This document shows positions 21,487-30,398 of a stretch of 48,053 nt of DNA, in pieces. Where the stretch lies: the NCBI GenBank assembly GCA_027575765.1, contig JANBPT010000283.1:1-48053 (forward strand), written 5' to 3'. Positions within the stretch are counted from its first letter, which is position 1. Each line of letters starts with the position of its first letter. The notes under the pieces are model-generated. The model did no database searches. It saw nothing but the letters and a program-made list of their open reading frames with translations, and was not told the origin of the DNA. The DNA comes from Tieghemiomyces parasiticus. Lineage: Eukaryota; Kickxellomycota; Dimargaritomycetes; Dimargaritales; Dimargaritaceae. Made by a program: the position numbers and the translations under genes.

Positions 21487-22719
21487 ATGTCTACTTCTCA
21501 AACCCCCTCCCCCACTCCACCCGAGTTTACCAGGCGTGATGTGCGGGTCCTCATTTATAATTACTATCTGGAGGACCGCAAGGCAGATGATATTTTTAAC
21601 GTTTTGACATCCAAGCTGGGCTCAGCTGCCCCTAGCCACTCCACCATCTACAGGTGGCTGGCTTGCTTTTGCACAGGTCACTGCTCTTTTGCAGATGACC
21701 CTCATTCTGGCTGCCCATCAGATGACATTGGTGCATATTATGGGGACATAATCCTGAGGTGGCTGGGGGAAGACCCTCGACTTACTGTTGAGCAGTTGGC
21801 CTGGGCCTGCCACACTTCCCCTAGTACCATACGCAATGTCCTGCGCAGGGACATGGGGTTGCACAGCTATTTCAATTGCTGGATCCCCCACAACCTCACT
21901 GACGACCAGCGCCACAAGTGGGTACATTTTGCCACTGAGTTCCTGGAGAAATTTGATGGGGCCAATGACTACCTACTGGACTCCATTGTCACAGGTGACA
22001 AGACTTGGGTGTACCTTTATGATCCTCCTACTGGCTCCAAATGCCGGAGGTGGTGCCCTAAAGGTGGCCCTATCCCAACTGAGACCCGCTGTGCTGATAT
22101 TAAGCCCAAGTCTAATACCATAACCAAAAGGCTATTCTACTATCACAGAATATGTGGTTCTGAAATAGTAGACTTGGACTTTACCTTGGGAAAATCTAAT
22201 GTGGTGGTTCCCAATCACCACACCCGCCAAGGTTGTACCACACCCAAGGTGATGTTGACCATTTATTTCACCAGGCGTGGCCTATTACACCTGAGCATCA
22301 TGCCCCCAGGTGTCAAGGTCTCCGCCAAACTCTATGTAGAGTACGGGCTGAAGCCCATGGTCCAGGCCTGGGTGGAGGCACGTGGAAGTCTGGACCATCA
22401 CCCCCTGCGGCTTCACCATGATAATGCACCACTGCATTGTGCTGCAGCTACCCAGGCCTACATTTCCGACTCTAAACTCAAACTTCTGCCAGCCCCTCCT
22501 TACAGTCCTGATCTGGCCCCCTGCGACTTCTGGCTGTTCAGGAATATCAAACAGCGGCTGAGGGGCAAGAAGTTCAGCACAGTGGAGGCGGCCGTGGACG
22601 CCTGGCAATTGCAGTTAGCCAGGCTCCAGCCAAATGACTATAGATCCTGTTTTGATAGATGGATAGAAAGAGCTTGCCAAGTGGTACAGAGTGGTGGAAG
22701 CTTTATTGAATTAAACTAA
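21487..22719 (+). CDS. Mariner transposase (DD34D) with an in-frame MITE insertion
   Basis: Cut-and-paste transposase of the IS630/Tc1/mariner superfamily. A single 410-residue frame with no internal stop. N-terminal helix-turn-helix region at about 14-130 (DVRVLIYNYYLEDRKADDIF; HSTIYRWLACFCTGHCSFAD; second HTH LTVEQLAWACHTSPSTIRNV). The catalytic triad is Asp171 (TGDKTW), Asp312 (HDNAPLH) and Asp347 (YSPDLAPCDFWLF), with 34 residues between the last two, the mariner signature. The first two Asp residues are 141 apart, about 48 more than in typical mariners. Residues 202-247 come from a 138-bp insertion flanked by CCCGC repeats; without it the text reads PTETR|QGCTTPKVML and the spacing becomes 95. 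The frame is complete and recently active-looking, but activity with the insert is doubtful. Confidence 0.92.
   Translation: MSTSQTPSPTPPEFTRRDVRVLIYNYYLEDRKADDIFNVLTSKLGSAAPSHSTIYRWLACFCTGHCSFADDPHSGCPSDDIGAYYGDIILRWLGEDPRLTVEQLAWACHTSPSTIRNVLRRDMGLHSYFNCWIPHNLTDDQRHKWVHFATEFLEKFDGANDYLLDSIVTGDKTWVYLYDPPTGSKCRRWCPKGGPIPTETRCADIKPKSNTITKRLFYYHRICGSEIVDLDFTLGKSNVVVPNHHTRQGCTTPKVMLTIYFTRRGLLHLSIMPPGVKVSAKLYVEYGLKPMVQAWVEARGSLDHHPLRLHHDNAPLHCAAATQAYISDSKLKLLPAPPYSPDLAPCDFWLFRNIKQRLRGKKFSTVEAAVDAWQLQLARLQPNDYRSCFDRWIERACQVVQSGGSFIELN
22090..22222 (+). mobile_element. MITE-like element, copy 2 (133 bp), inside the transposase gene
   Basis: Begins TGTGCTGATATTAAG and ends CCCAATCACCACA, flanked by direct repeats CCCGC (22085-22089 and 22223-22227), a 5-bp target duplication (6 bp if the adjoining A is counted). 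Ends are an imperfect inverted repeat (TGTGSTGAT). It is read through in the transposase frame without a stop. It has no GT-AG boundary of the type used by real introns in this window, so splicing it out is unlikely. Confidence 0.65.
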
Positions 22720-22730
22720 TTTGACTTAGA

Positions 22731-22757
22731 AATCCTCACAATAATTTGAGGCACCTG
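22731..22757 (-). repeat. Mariner 3' terminal inverted repeat
   Basis: Reverse complement of the 5' end, followed by the duplicated TA. Confidence 0.85.
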
Positions 22758-23838
22758 TATATGTGCAGGTGCCATGGCACCCAAGAAGTCTGGAGAGGAA
22801 AGCACTGGACTGACTTTGCCTCCCTCACCTCCAGGAGCTTGCAGAGCCCATAGAATGCCAGGAGATGCTTTTCTGGAGACTTCTTGACATCATAATAAAT
22901 GTCATCCTCAGCAAACACATAAGTGGTATCATACACTTAGAGGGTTAGTAACAGCTTAGCAAGGATGAGCTGCCCTTCTGGAGGGAGCTTACTGCAATCA
23001 GAGGCTCTGTGTTGCAGTGCCTCCTTGACCTGGCATGCTGGCTGCTAGATCCTTTCCTCACAGGCATGGTGGAACTCATGTTCATTGCTGTTGGCCATTT
23101 CCTTGTGCAGAGCCTCCTTCCACTGGCACACATTCAGCAGGGTATTGACAGCACACTGGAAGTACTCACCAAACCACAGCTGGACATTGGCCTTGTAGGC
23201 AGTCATGATGTTGGTGCTGACTTAGGTTGCCACCTGGGCCATGTTGCTGTGTTTTCCAGGCTCATGTTGGCAGTCTCCATGTAGCTTTCAAGGTGTCTCT
23301 GAATGGGCACCCTAATGGTCCTAGTCAATGACTTGACCTTCTTATGCATGACCTTCTTCCCAGCCAGACTGAGGAAGACTTTGTCAAAAAAGTCTGACTG
23401 AAGAGTTCACTGGGGTCAAAGTTGTGGCTCCTCTCCAGATTGTGGAGGAAAATCCAGCATGCCAGCTGGTATGATGTGTTGTGAGAAAGTGAGTTGTCCA
23501 CGCCAAATCCTCTGGTGACTCCTGGTCCTTTCACCTCCACCCAACAGACCACAGAGAGGTCTTAAGGATGCTGACCTTGCCTTTGACCATTAATGGTGTA
23601 GTAAAGAGTTGAGTAATTGCATGGCAAGGGGTGTGTCAAGCTTAAAGAAAAGGGAAAAGCAACATGTGTAAGGAGGTAAAGTGGGGCACTAAGGGTATTA
23701 AATGTAGAAATTTTGATGTCTGACCTTAGTAGTGGCTCCTATTGGTTATTGTTGTTGGACTCTTTTTCTTCTAGGACCTTATTTTTTCATGGCCACCTAG
23801 CCTTTGTGACTATCTGTCAGCCTTACATATCCATATAG
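22741..23838. other. CpG-void block
   Basis: Line-by-line reading finds a single CG dinucleotide (23510-23511) in about 1.1 kb of DNA of ordinary GC content. TG and CA are abundant. The flanking repeat A at 23839 and all nearby genes are CpG-rich, so the boundary is sharp. This is the footprint expected from cytosine methylation and deamination of an old transposon. Confidence 0.85.
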
Positions 23839-24028
23839 AGGCGCAGCACAGGATCCACTCGTTCTGGCGCAAAATGCAACAATGTATACGGGCTGGCTAC
23901 AGCCCGTGCAAATAACGCGTCACACGCGACGCACAGTTGACGAGTGGGTAATACACAATTCCCATCTCAGCAGGCGCAAATATATGTCTGCTGCTACGCG
24001 AACACCTCCTCATAATACAGTAGGTGTC
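23839..24028 (+). repeat. Dispersed repeat A, copy 1
   Basis: About 190 bp, similar along its length to the reverse complement of 34411-34597. Shared blocks include TTCTGGCGCAAAATGC, ACAGCCCGTGCAAA, GACGCACAGTTG, CATCTCAGCAGG and AATACAGTAGG. Both strands give similar peptides in the two copies because the DNA identity is high, so coding status is unclear. In the orientation of the Fanzor-like remnant this copy lies upstream of it, as in nest 2. Confidence 0.8.
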
Positions 24029-24599
24029 CAGGGTATGGTGCCGGCCCGGCCATCCTTCTGCCACCTTGACCCGGAGAGGATCGACGTGGGCGGAGTGAGG
24101 CTTGACGCTGCAAAGTAGCTTGGCACCTGATGATAATGGTGGTCCAACGACCTGCTTCCCTGGCCAGGACCCACCAGTGAGCTTGGGACAGGCCCAAGTT
24201 GCACGGGAGAGCCTTGTCCTGCGCCACCCGGCAGTCCCAAATTTATCCGCTTAATCCCTTGTCCTATGCATCATTAAATTCGGTATTGACTGGCATCGCC
24301 CACGCTAGCGTGCTCCGTATGCCACCGAATTTCCCACTCGCGCTAGACCCTATTTCTTCTTGCTCAGCAAGCTCCCTTGCTCATCCGACGCAGTCCTCCT
24401 CCTCAACCTTCTGCAGCGCCTACCTTATCAGGGACTGGATCTCATCCCGTCTGTACTCATCCCTACTAGTGTACCTCCGCCACTCTACTCAGTTTTGAGG
24501 CCCTCCCTGTCTACCCCATTAGAAGCTATCGCCACCACCGCTTCTCCACATCCCACTGTCCATAACTCGCCGTCGTCCATCCCTTCCCCCTTTGATCGC
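24029..24599. other. GUP1 upstream region
   Basis: Spacer between repeat A and the GUP1 ATG. From about 24240 it is C/T-rich on the plus strand, as in other 5' leaders of this window. The frame upstream of the chosen ATG is open to 24360 but contains no ATG, so it is treated as leader. No defined motif seen. Confidence 0.5.
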
Positions 24600-26681
24600 A
24601 TGCCGTCCTCCACGGCGTCCCAATCCGCCTCCACCGGCGGCGGTGACTCGGAGTTCAGGATGAAGCCGCCGAAACCGTCTCGCTGGCGCACCCCGGAGTT
24701 CTATTTCTACTACGTCGGGTTTCTTACCGTGGTGCCGTTCATGGCCTACTCGACCTACCAACTGAGCTCTCCCGAGCTACCCAACTTCAAGGTCTACGAG
24801 CATGAGCTGAGCGAGGGCTGGCTGTTTGGTAGCCGACCCATGGACAACAGCGACACGCAGTACCGCGGATTTCGCAATCATCTCCCGCTGCTCAGCTTGG
24901 GGATGCTGGCCTTTGTCGCTTTGAATCGTGGGGGCGGCGCCGCCCTGTTAAGGGCCTGTCGGCGAGCGACCGCCAGCAATATGCCCGGGGTGGCCAGCCC
25001 GGCGCTCTCGCCTGCGTCCGGCCCCGCCCGGTTGTTCAGCTCGGCGACCACTTGCTGTGGCTGGCCCCGGGTCCTCCCGCGCCTGTACCTGACCCTCATC
25101 CTGTCGCTGGCAGTCCTGTACATTGTGTTTGGCAACAGCCTGCTCATCATCCTGTTCCTCACGGGGATAAACTACGGCCTGGCCCGGGCCTTAGGCGGCT
25201 GGCCCGTTGTTGGTCCCATCACGATTTGGGTGTTCAATGTGGGGATGCTCTTTTTGAACGAGACATACCACGGTTACCATTTTGCCGACTTCACGCCCCG
25301 GTTGGCGTTCCTGGACCACAACCGCGGGATTATGACCCGGTGGGACATATTTTTCAACATCACCATGCTGCGTATGGTGTCCTTCGCGATGGACTACCAC
25401 TGGTCCTTGCTGGCCGAGCGGACATCGAGGGCCGCAGCCTCCCATACGGAATCTTCGCAGGGCGTGAACGACCCGGCCAGCCCCACGGCCGACCCGGCGA
25501 CGGTGGGGGTCGCCGATGTGAACCCGGCCGCTACCATCACCGACGGTGTCGCCCCGGCCCCCACCTCCTGGCACGACCACCCCCGGCCGAGCACCGATCG
25601 CGACCGCATCACCCAGCCCCTGGCCCCCAGCGACTACAATTGGGTGCACTATCTGGCCTACCTCTTCTACGCGCCACTGTACTTAGCGGGCCCCATCATC
25701 ACCTTCAACAATTTCATTTGGCAACACCGGTTCCCGTCGCGCGAGGTCACTACGCGGGGCACTGTGACCTACGGCCTACGTCTCCTGGGCGCCCTCTTCC
25801 TCATGGAATGCATGCAACACCTATTTTACGTGGTGGCCATCAGCCGTGCGCACGCCTGGTCGGGGTATTCGCCGTTCCAGATCAGCATGATTGGCTATTT
25901 CAGTCTCAAGTTCATCTGGCTCAAGCTGCTGATCATGTGGCGGTTCTTCCGGTTCTGGGCCTTGGCCGACGGGCTGGAGGTCCTGGAAAACATGCGACGG
26001 TGCATGAGCAACAACTACTCGGCCCAGAGTTTCTGGCGCGACTGGCATTGCAGTTTCAACCGCTGGCTCGTCCGCTACGTCTATGTCCCCCTGGGTGGCC
26101 GTCGCTACGCCGCGTATAACGTGTGGGCGGTGTTCACGTTCGTTGCCTTGTGGCACGACATTTCCCTGCGGCTGCTGGCCTGGGCCTGGCTCATCTCTCT
26201 CATGTTCGCCCCGGAGCTCCTCCTGTCCTACGTCTTCAACCGCCCACCCTACTCCCAGCACCGGTACTTCCGCCACCTCTGCGCCGTCGGCTGTGTGCTC
26301 AACATTTGCATGATGATGGTGGCCAACCTGGTCGGTTTCGCCGTCGGCGTCGACGGAATCCGTACCATGCTGACCGAGATTTTCTGTCTCCGCGGCGCCG
26401 TCTTTATCGTAGCCTCGCTGATTTGTATCTTCATCGCCATCCAGGTCATGTTTGAAATCCGGGAGCACGAGTACCGGAAGCTCTACATTCGGAAGGTTGA
26501 GGACTGGCGGTTACGGTACCCCGACCGGCCCCTGCCGTCGTCGGTGGTCGCGGGCTTGAAAGTGGCCACCGGCCGGAGTGCGGGCGGTGACATTGAGACC
26601 GACGAATCTGGCCGGTACACAAAGGACGGCGACAATGACGAGTCCACCATCCCGCTGCGACCGTTAGCCAGTGTCCATTAG
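24600..26681 (+). CDS. GUP1: Gup1-type MBOAT membrane O-acyltransferase
   Basis: Gup1 is an ER multispanning acyltransferase that remodels GPI anchors with very-long-chain fatty acids and affects wall and membrane structure. No introns; the first ATG in the frame (24600) gives 693 residues, longer than yeast Gup1 (560). Seen: conserved N-terminal SRWRTPEFYFYYVGFLTVVP, GWLFGSRPMDNSDTQYRGFR, many hydrophobic helices, the MBOAT block NWVHYLAYLFYAPLYLAGPI, SFWRDWHCSFNRWLVRYVYV (conserved Asn/Trp) and the putative catalytic His519 in FVALWHDISLRLLAWAW. About 65 residues between WSLLAERT and NWVHY (near 277-346) are hydrophilic, Ala/Pro/Thr/Asp-rich and look like an inserted loop. The tail is charged and soluble. 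It converges on the REEP-like gene. Confidence 0.93.
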   Translation: MPSSTASQSASTGGGDSEFRMKPPKPSRWRTPEFYFYYVGFLTVVPFMAYSTYQLSSPELPNFKVYEHELSEGWLFGSRPMDNSDTQYRGFRNHLPLLSLGMLAFVALNRGGGAALLRACRRATASNMPGVASPALSPASGPARLFSSATTCCGWPRVLPRLYLTLILSLAVLYIVFGNSLLIILFLTGINYGLARALGGWPVVGPITIWVFNVGMLFLNETYHGYHFADFTPRLAFLDHNRGIMTRWDIFFNITMLRMVSFAMDYHWSLLAERTSRAAASHTESSQGVNDPASPTADPATVGVADVNPAATITDGVAPAPTSWHDHPRPSTDRDRITQPLAPSDYNWVHYLAYLFYAPLYLAGPIITFNNFIWQHRFPSREVTTRGTVTYGLRLLGALFLMECMQHLFYVVAISRAHAWSGYSPFQISMIGYFSLKFIWLKLLIMWRFFRFWALADGLEVLENMRRCMSNNYSAQSFWRDWHCSFNRWLVRYVYVPLGGRRYAAYNVWAVFTFVALWHDISLRLLAWAWLISLMFAPELLLSYVFNRPPYSQHRYFRHLCAVGCVLNICMMMVANLVGFAVGVDGIRTMLTEIFCLRGAVFIVASLICIFIAIQVMFEIREHEYRKLYIRKVEDWRLRYPDRPLPSSVVAGLKVATGRSAGGDIETDESGRYTKDGDNDESTIPLRPLASVH

Positions 26682-27073
26682 TCGGACAGCTTCATCCGGG
26701 GCTCATCACAACATTCATTCATTATAGACCTGCATTTTTCAATGATGGCCTACTAGTAGAGAGTCTTAACTGTGCCGAAATTGGTCTGGCGATTGGGAAG
26801 CATGGATCAGCTTATCAAGTGTGACATGGGAGCCGATAGCCTCCAATAAGCAACGGCCAGACCAGTACTATGCTATACGAAGATTCCGAGCGGGTTAGCG
26901 CATTTTAGTTAGAGGTTCAATGGGGCTACAGTGGACCGTGGTGGAAAAAAATGGTGTGTGAGGGAGAGAGAGTACGATGTATTGGTACAGATTGTAATTA
27001 TTTAGAGAACTGAGAGGTGAGGGAGGGGCGGGCAAACCACATGCATAAGGCCTGCACCAGATAGCGAACCCCA
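26682..27073. other. Convergent 3' UTR spacer (GUP1 / REEP-like)
   Basis: 392 bp between two stop codons; AT-richer than the genes. No gene, tRNA or repeat recognised. Confidence 0.55.
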
Positions 27074-29540
27074 TCACTCGCGGTAGTTGATGCGGGGTTT
27101 GTGGCGCGGGCTATGGCGGAGCGGAGGTTGGATACCAATCCCCTCGTCAGTGATCACTGGTTGAAGCTTCGGCACGGCACGGCCGCGACCCCTTCCCCCC
27201 CTCGGCGCTGCGCTAACGGTGTCCGTCTGGCCGGTGGCGGTACTGGAACGCCGGCGGGCCCGGCGGCGAAATAACGGGGCGTTGTTGGAGCAGGCCAGGG
27301 CGGGGGAGGGCGACTCAATCTCTCGGGCGGATTCCTGGGTAGTTTCGCCAACAGCGCAGACGGGGTCCGCGCGGTGGGGACGTATGGTGGACTGAGTGGT
27401 AACCAGATCATCTGTATGGCAAACGTCGACCGTCACGTTGGAAACCGTGGCAAAGCCGCGCTGCGCCCGACCACGGACGGACCGGTAGGGTGGGGTATAC
27501 TCAACTTCTGGTTCGGAGTCGCTGGTTGGGTGTGACGTTGAAGAACTGACGGTGATTTCTGACGCCGTGGACTCGCTTGGGCTAACCACGATGGTTTCCG
27601 GTCGGCGCTTATCGCCCAGTCCAATCGCCTGGCGGGTAGTGCGGGAGACCGGCCCGTCCGCGGCTTGGGAAACTGACACAGACAGGTGGGGCCTGGGCTG
27701 GCGGTTTCCGGCTGTCCGAGCCGGTTGCTTCAGCGTGGCGGCAAGCGGAGTAGGTCCGGCCCGGCTAACCTTGCGGCCGACGGGTTTCACCGTATCGGAA
27801 GCAGGCGCGCGATTTTCGTCATTGGCCGCCGTTATGCGGGCCCTGGCCACTGAAGGTCGACTGGTGCTGGTCTTGCGTACAATCCGGGCGGCCTTACTGG
27901 TGACCCTGGTATCGGGTATAACGACTTCGACGCCACCCTCCGGGATGGAGGCCAAGGAAGTGACGGAGCGGCGTCGTTTGATGGGCACCCCTACGGGGGC
28001 GGCGGTGGCCTCCCCCTCTGTACTTATCTCTGAGGCCACGGTTGACATGTTCACTCTCGCTGCCTGAGAGGCTGGCGGCGTTGGCAATCCCATGCGGAGC
28101 TTCTTGGCCGGCAGAAACCCGCCCGGAACAAAGTCTTCGTCCTCCGACTCGATAGCCGCTACCGAGCGGATTGACTGACTGAGTACGGGCGGTGTCGACT
28201 TTCCTTTGGTGAATGTCGGCTGCTTACTGCCGTTGCCACGCTGGCCGGCCCTGCTTCGGGGAAGGGCGGCCGCACGCGGGGGTTTAGCAGCCGCGGCCTG
28301 CGCCTGACGCGGCTGGGTACCTTTTTCGAAGGAGGCGGCGAGCCCTCGCACGGAACCGGCGGTGGACGTGTCCCGCCGTGGTACCGTCAGTGGGGTGATG
28401 TGCTGCTCGGGGAGGTGAACGAGGGTAGTGTCGTAGACAGACGGATGTATGCGATCGGCCGGGTGGACTAGTGGGTCTGTGATAGGCTTAGAGAAGTAGG
28501 ACACCAGCCACAAGTTCAGCCAAGACTGTGACACACGCTGCATGGGTCGGTAATTGTTTGGGTATAGGATAAAAATAAAGGATCTCGGGTCAGATGGTTT
28601 CAGCAGGACGCGGTCAATATAGATTAAGCTGTTGGTCAGCCAAGCTACACCTTGACAACGGGCTCACCACTTACATTATTGATCATATCCACGCTGTAAC
28701 CTGTGAGCGAGTGGAACAGGGACCGGACAGCCTGCCACATGGCGTTGCGCAGGTAACGACCGTACTGTGAATGGCAAAAGTGGATGTATTTAGTCGGTAA
28801 AAATGCAGAGATGATTAGAAAAGGACACTTCGGCTCGAAACGACACCTAACGTGTAAAGCCTACAGCGGTAGAATACAGGCTCCGTAATCACAAGGACAA
28901 CTTACATTGTTGAGAACATAGTCAATGTCCTTCTCCACGAGATCCAGGGTGGGTTGAACACTGTATGCGTAAATGCTTGTGATGCCCTGGGTAGTAGGTG
29001 GCGTTCAAATTGGTGGGGATTCTTTGGGTTAGTACCATACTTTGGGACTTTCCAACGGATCGACCGAGGGGCTATTGCCGGGGTCGGAAAGAGATGCGGG
29101 GCCCTTAGCGCGATAGGAAATGTACTCACATATGACGGGGGTAGCGCGAGCAGGGCTAGCAGGATGGCTTTCAGTTCGGCGTAGAATGGTAGCCAAGCGA
29201 TGGTCGCATCGGCCGGTCCCTCCAAGGTACCGAACAGGGTCACGACCACCCAGAAGGCTACCAGGTCACGGATATCGTCCGGTCGGCCGGACTGTAGCGC
29301 CCGGACCGAGCGGTGGAAGCCCAGTGCGAAACTGGGCAGGAGGAGGGGTGTGTGTGTAAGACAGGTCAGGGAGTTGGGCTACAGGCTGGTTAGGGTATAC
29401 GCATACAAGGCGTGTAACCGAAGCCTGCCTGCTGCGTGGAGGCCAGGGCGGGAGCGAGAGGCGTGACAGCCCCTAGTCGATAACTTGGTGGTGTGCAAGA
29501 CCTACCTGGCGAAGCGTACTCCCTGGATGGCGAGGTCCAT
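27074..29540 (-). CDS. TB2/DP1/HVA22 (REEP/Yop1-family) ER-shaping protein with a very long disordered tail, 5 exons
   Basis: REEP/Yop1 proteins insert hairpins in the ER membrane and, in REEP1-4, bind microtubules through the tail. Exons: 29506-29540, 29130-29331, 28906-28986, 28675-28764, 27074-28537; donors GTAGGT, GTGAGT, GTAAGT, GTAAGT; all junctions keep frame; product 623 residues. Seen: FHRSVRALQSGRPDDIRDLV, hydrophobic AFWVVVTLFGTLEG, then the family core IAWLPFYAELKAILLALLAL and SIYAYSVQPTLDLVEKDIDY, equivalent to the WFPFYxExK...HPTLxxxExxID signature. Past about residue 140 the protein is Ser/Thr/Arg/Pro-rich with no domain (about 480 residues), ending RHSPRHKPRINYRE. The N-terminus is shorter than usual, so an upstream exon with another start is possible. 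Membership is well supported by the core; function of the tail is unknown. Confidence 0.78.
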
Positions 29541-30398
29541 CTTGGCGTGCTTGGTGGATTTATGGCAAGGTAGCAGTGGAAGTAGAAGGTGGGGGGGCAG
29601 AAGGAAAATACTGAGGCTAAGGGCGGAAGAGGAAAGCTGGCATATGGTAGCTATACCACTCGGCCGCCAGTCCGGGCGGGTGGAAAGGGGGGGGTCGGCA
29701 GGTAGTCAAACTTCGCAAGTGCGTGTTGGCTCAGGTTACCGGGACTAGCGTCAGGCTTAAGAAACGAACGGGCGGAGTGTCTGAATGGCAATGTACATGT
29801 GACAGTGACAAGGGGTCGTTTCTGGATATACCCTAGCAAGCGGAGAAGAGGGAGGGGGAAGGCCTCGACTTTCCTGGGTCCAGGTTTCGCGTTAAACCAA
29901 AGGGCACTTCCAAGATAGCAGTACAATTACGGAGGGCAGAGGGGTCACCCAAGCAGTTCGGCATGGCTGTAGTGTGCTTCGACCATAATCACCGCAGCAC
30001 TTATGGGCTGGCCCATGGTGTTCGAAAGCACCAGGGGGTGAGCGATCGATAGGCGGTGAAATTGATGGTCTTTGTTTACGTCCCATTAATGTACTAACCA
30101 CGTGATTTCATCTGCTCAAGTCAAAGCCAGCATACATTGGGATCTCCGGCGGTTGGCTCGGCTCAGTGAGAAATGGCCGTCTCCAAGTCCAAGAATCGCA
30201 GCCGTGCAAGGTCGATGGGTGGGCAAGAGAATCACCAGGGCCGATGGCATCTGCCCAACTCGCTTCTTCCATTCAATCAATTACCTCTGGCGCCGTTTAA
30301 TCTGTTCCGGACACCCGACCCCAACGATCGTCATTAGATAGATCCCCCACCCTCCTATTCCAACCACCCCACTGGCACCTCCGCTCCGCCTGATCGTC
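29541..30398. other. Divergent promoter region (REEP-like / MHR1-like)
   Basis: 858 bp between two divergent starts. Contains a CACGTG box at 30099-30104 whose 13-bp surroundings recur in the MED29-like/URA3 divergent promoter. The last 100 bp before 30399 are C/T-rich leader. No gene recognised. Confidence 0.5.
30098..30110. promoter_or_regulatory. CACGTG (E-box/Cbf1-type) site, copy 1
   Basis: CCACGTGATTTCA, 301 bp upstream of the MHR1-like ATG and 558 bp from the REEP-like start. The identical 13-mer is at 32122-32134. CACGTG is the classic bHLH core; use here is inferred. Confidence 0.35.

Larger units (their letters stand above)
21327..22757 (+). mobile_element. Full-length mariner-family DNA transposon, TA target site
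   Basis: The termini are inverted repeats: 5' CAGGTGCCTCAAATAATTGT (continuing GAGG) and the reverse complement of the 3' end, CAGGTGCCTCAAATTATTGT (continuing GAGG), with one mismatch over 24 bp. A TA dinucleotide flanks both ends (21325-21326 and 22758-22759). The outside bases extend symmetrically, so the empty site reads CACATATATGTG, a palindrome centred on the target TA. Length is 1431 bp; subtracting the internal MITE and its duplication (138 bp) gives 1293 bp, the usual mariner size. It carries one transposase gene. Confidence 0.9.
21227..23560 (-). pseudogene. Decayed TnpB/Fanzor-like protein gene, N-terminal and central parts, split by a mariner
   Basis: Fanzor proteins are eukaryotic RNA-guided nucleases of the TnpB (OMEGA) family carried by transposons. 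Minus-strand fragments in order: an N-terminal piece at 23560-23230 with one frameshift (LERSHNFDP; HKKVKSLTRTI), a middle piece at 23220-22938 (NIMTAYKANVQLWFG to QLILAKLLLTL) with two internal stops, and a piece from 22935 with DDIYYDVKKSPEKH then VQCFPLQTSWVPWHLHI. Deleting the mariner at 21327-22757 with one TA lets that frame run straight on into YVDPLPAYPKVGTQELL and EIWGAALDLHSKAY, ending at the MITE. The FPL-R/Q-TS-x-VP block followed by an IW...L-x-SKA block is how I recall fungal Fanzor-type proteins. No RuvC catalytic residue survives here, so the call needs a profile search. Confidence 0.45.

Noticed and set aside
22090..22222. Reading the extra transposase segment as a spliceosomal or introner-type intron
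   Set aside because: Ends lack the GTAAGT/GTAGGT donors and AG acceptor used elsewhere, whereas inverted ends and a CCCGC duplication fit a MITE.
25052..26119. 355-codon plus-strand frame and minus-strand frames overlapping GUP1
   Set aside because: Alternate-frame shadows of the MBOAT gene with His/Pro/Arg-rich nonsense composition.
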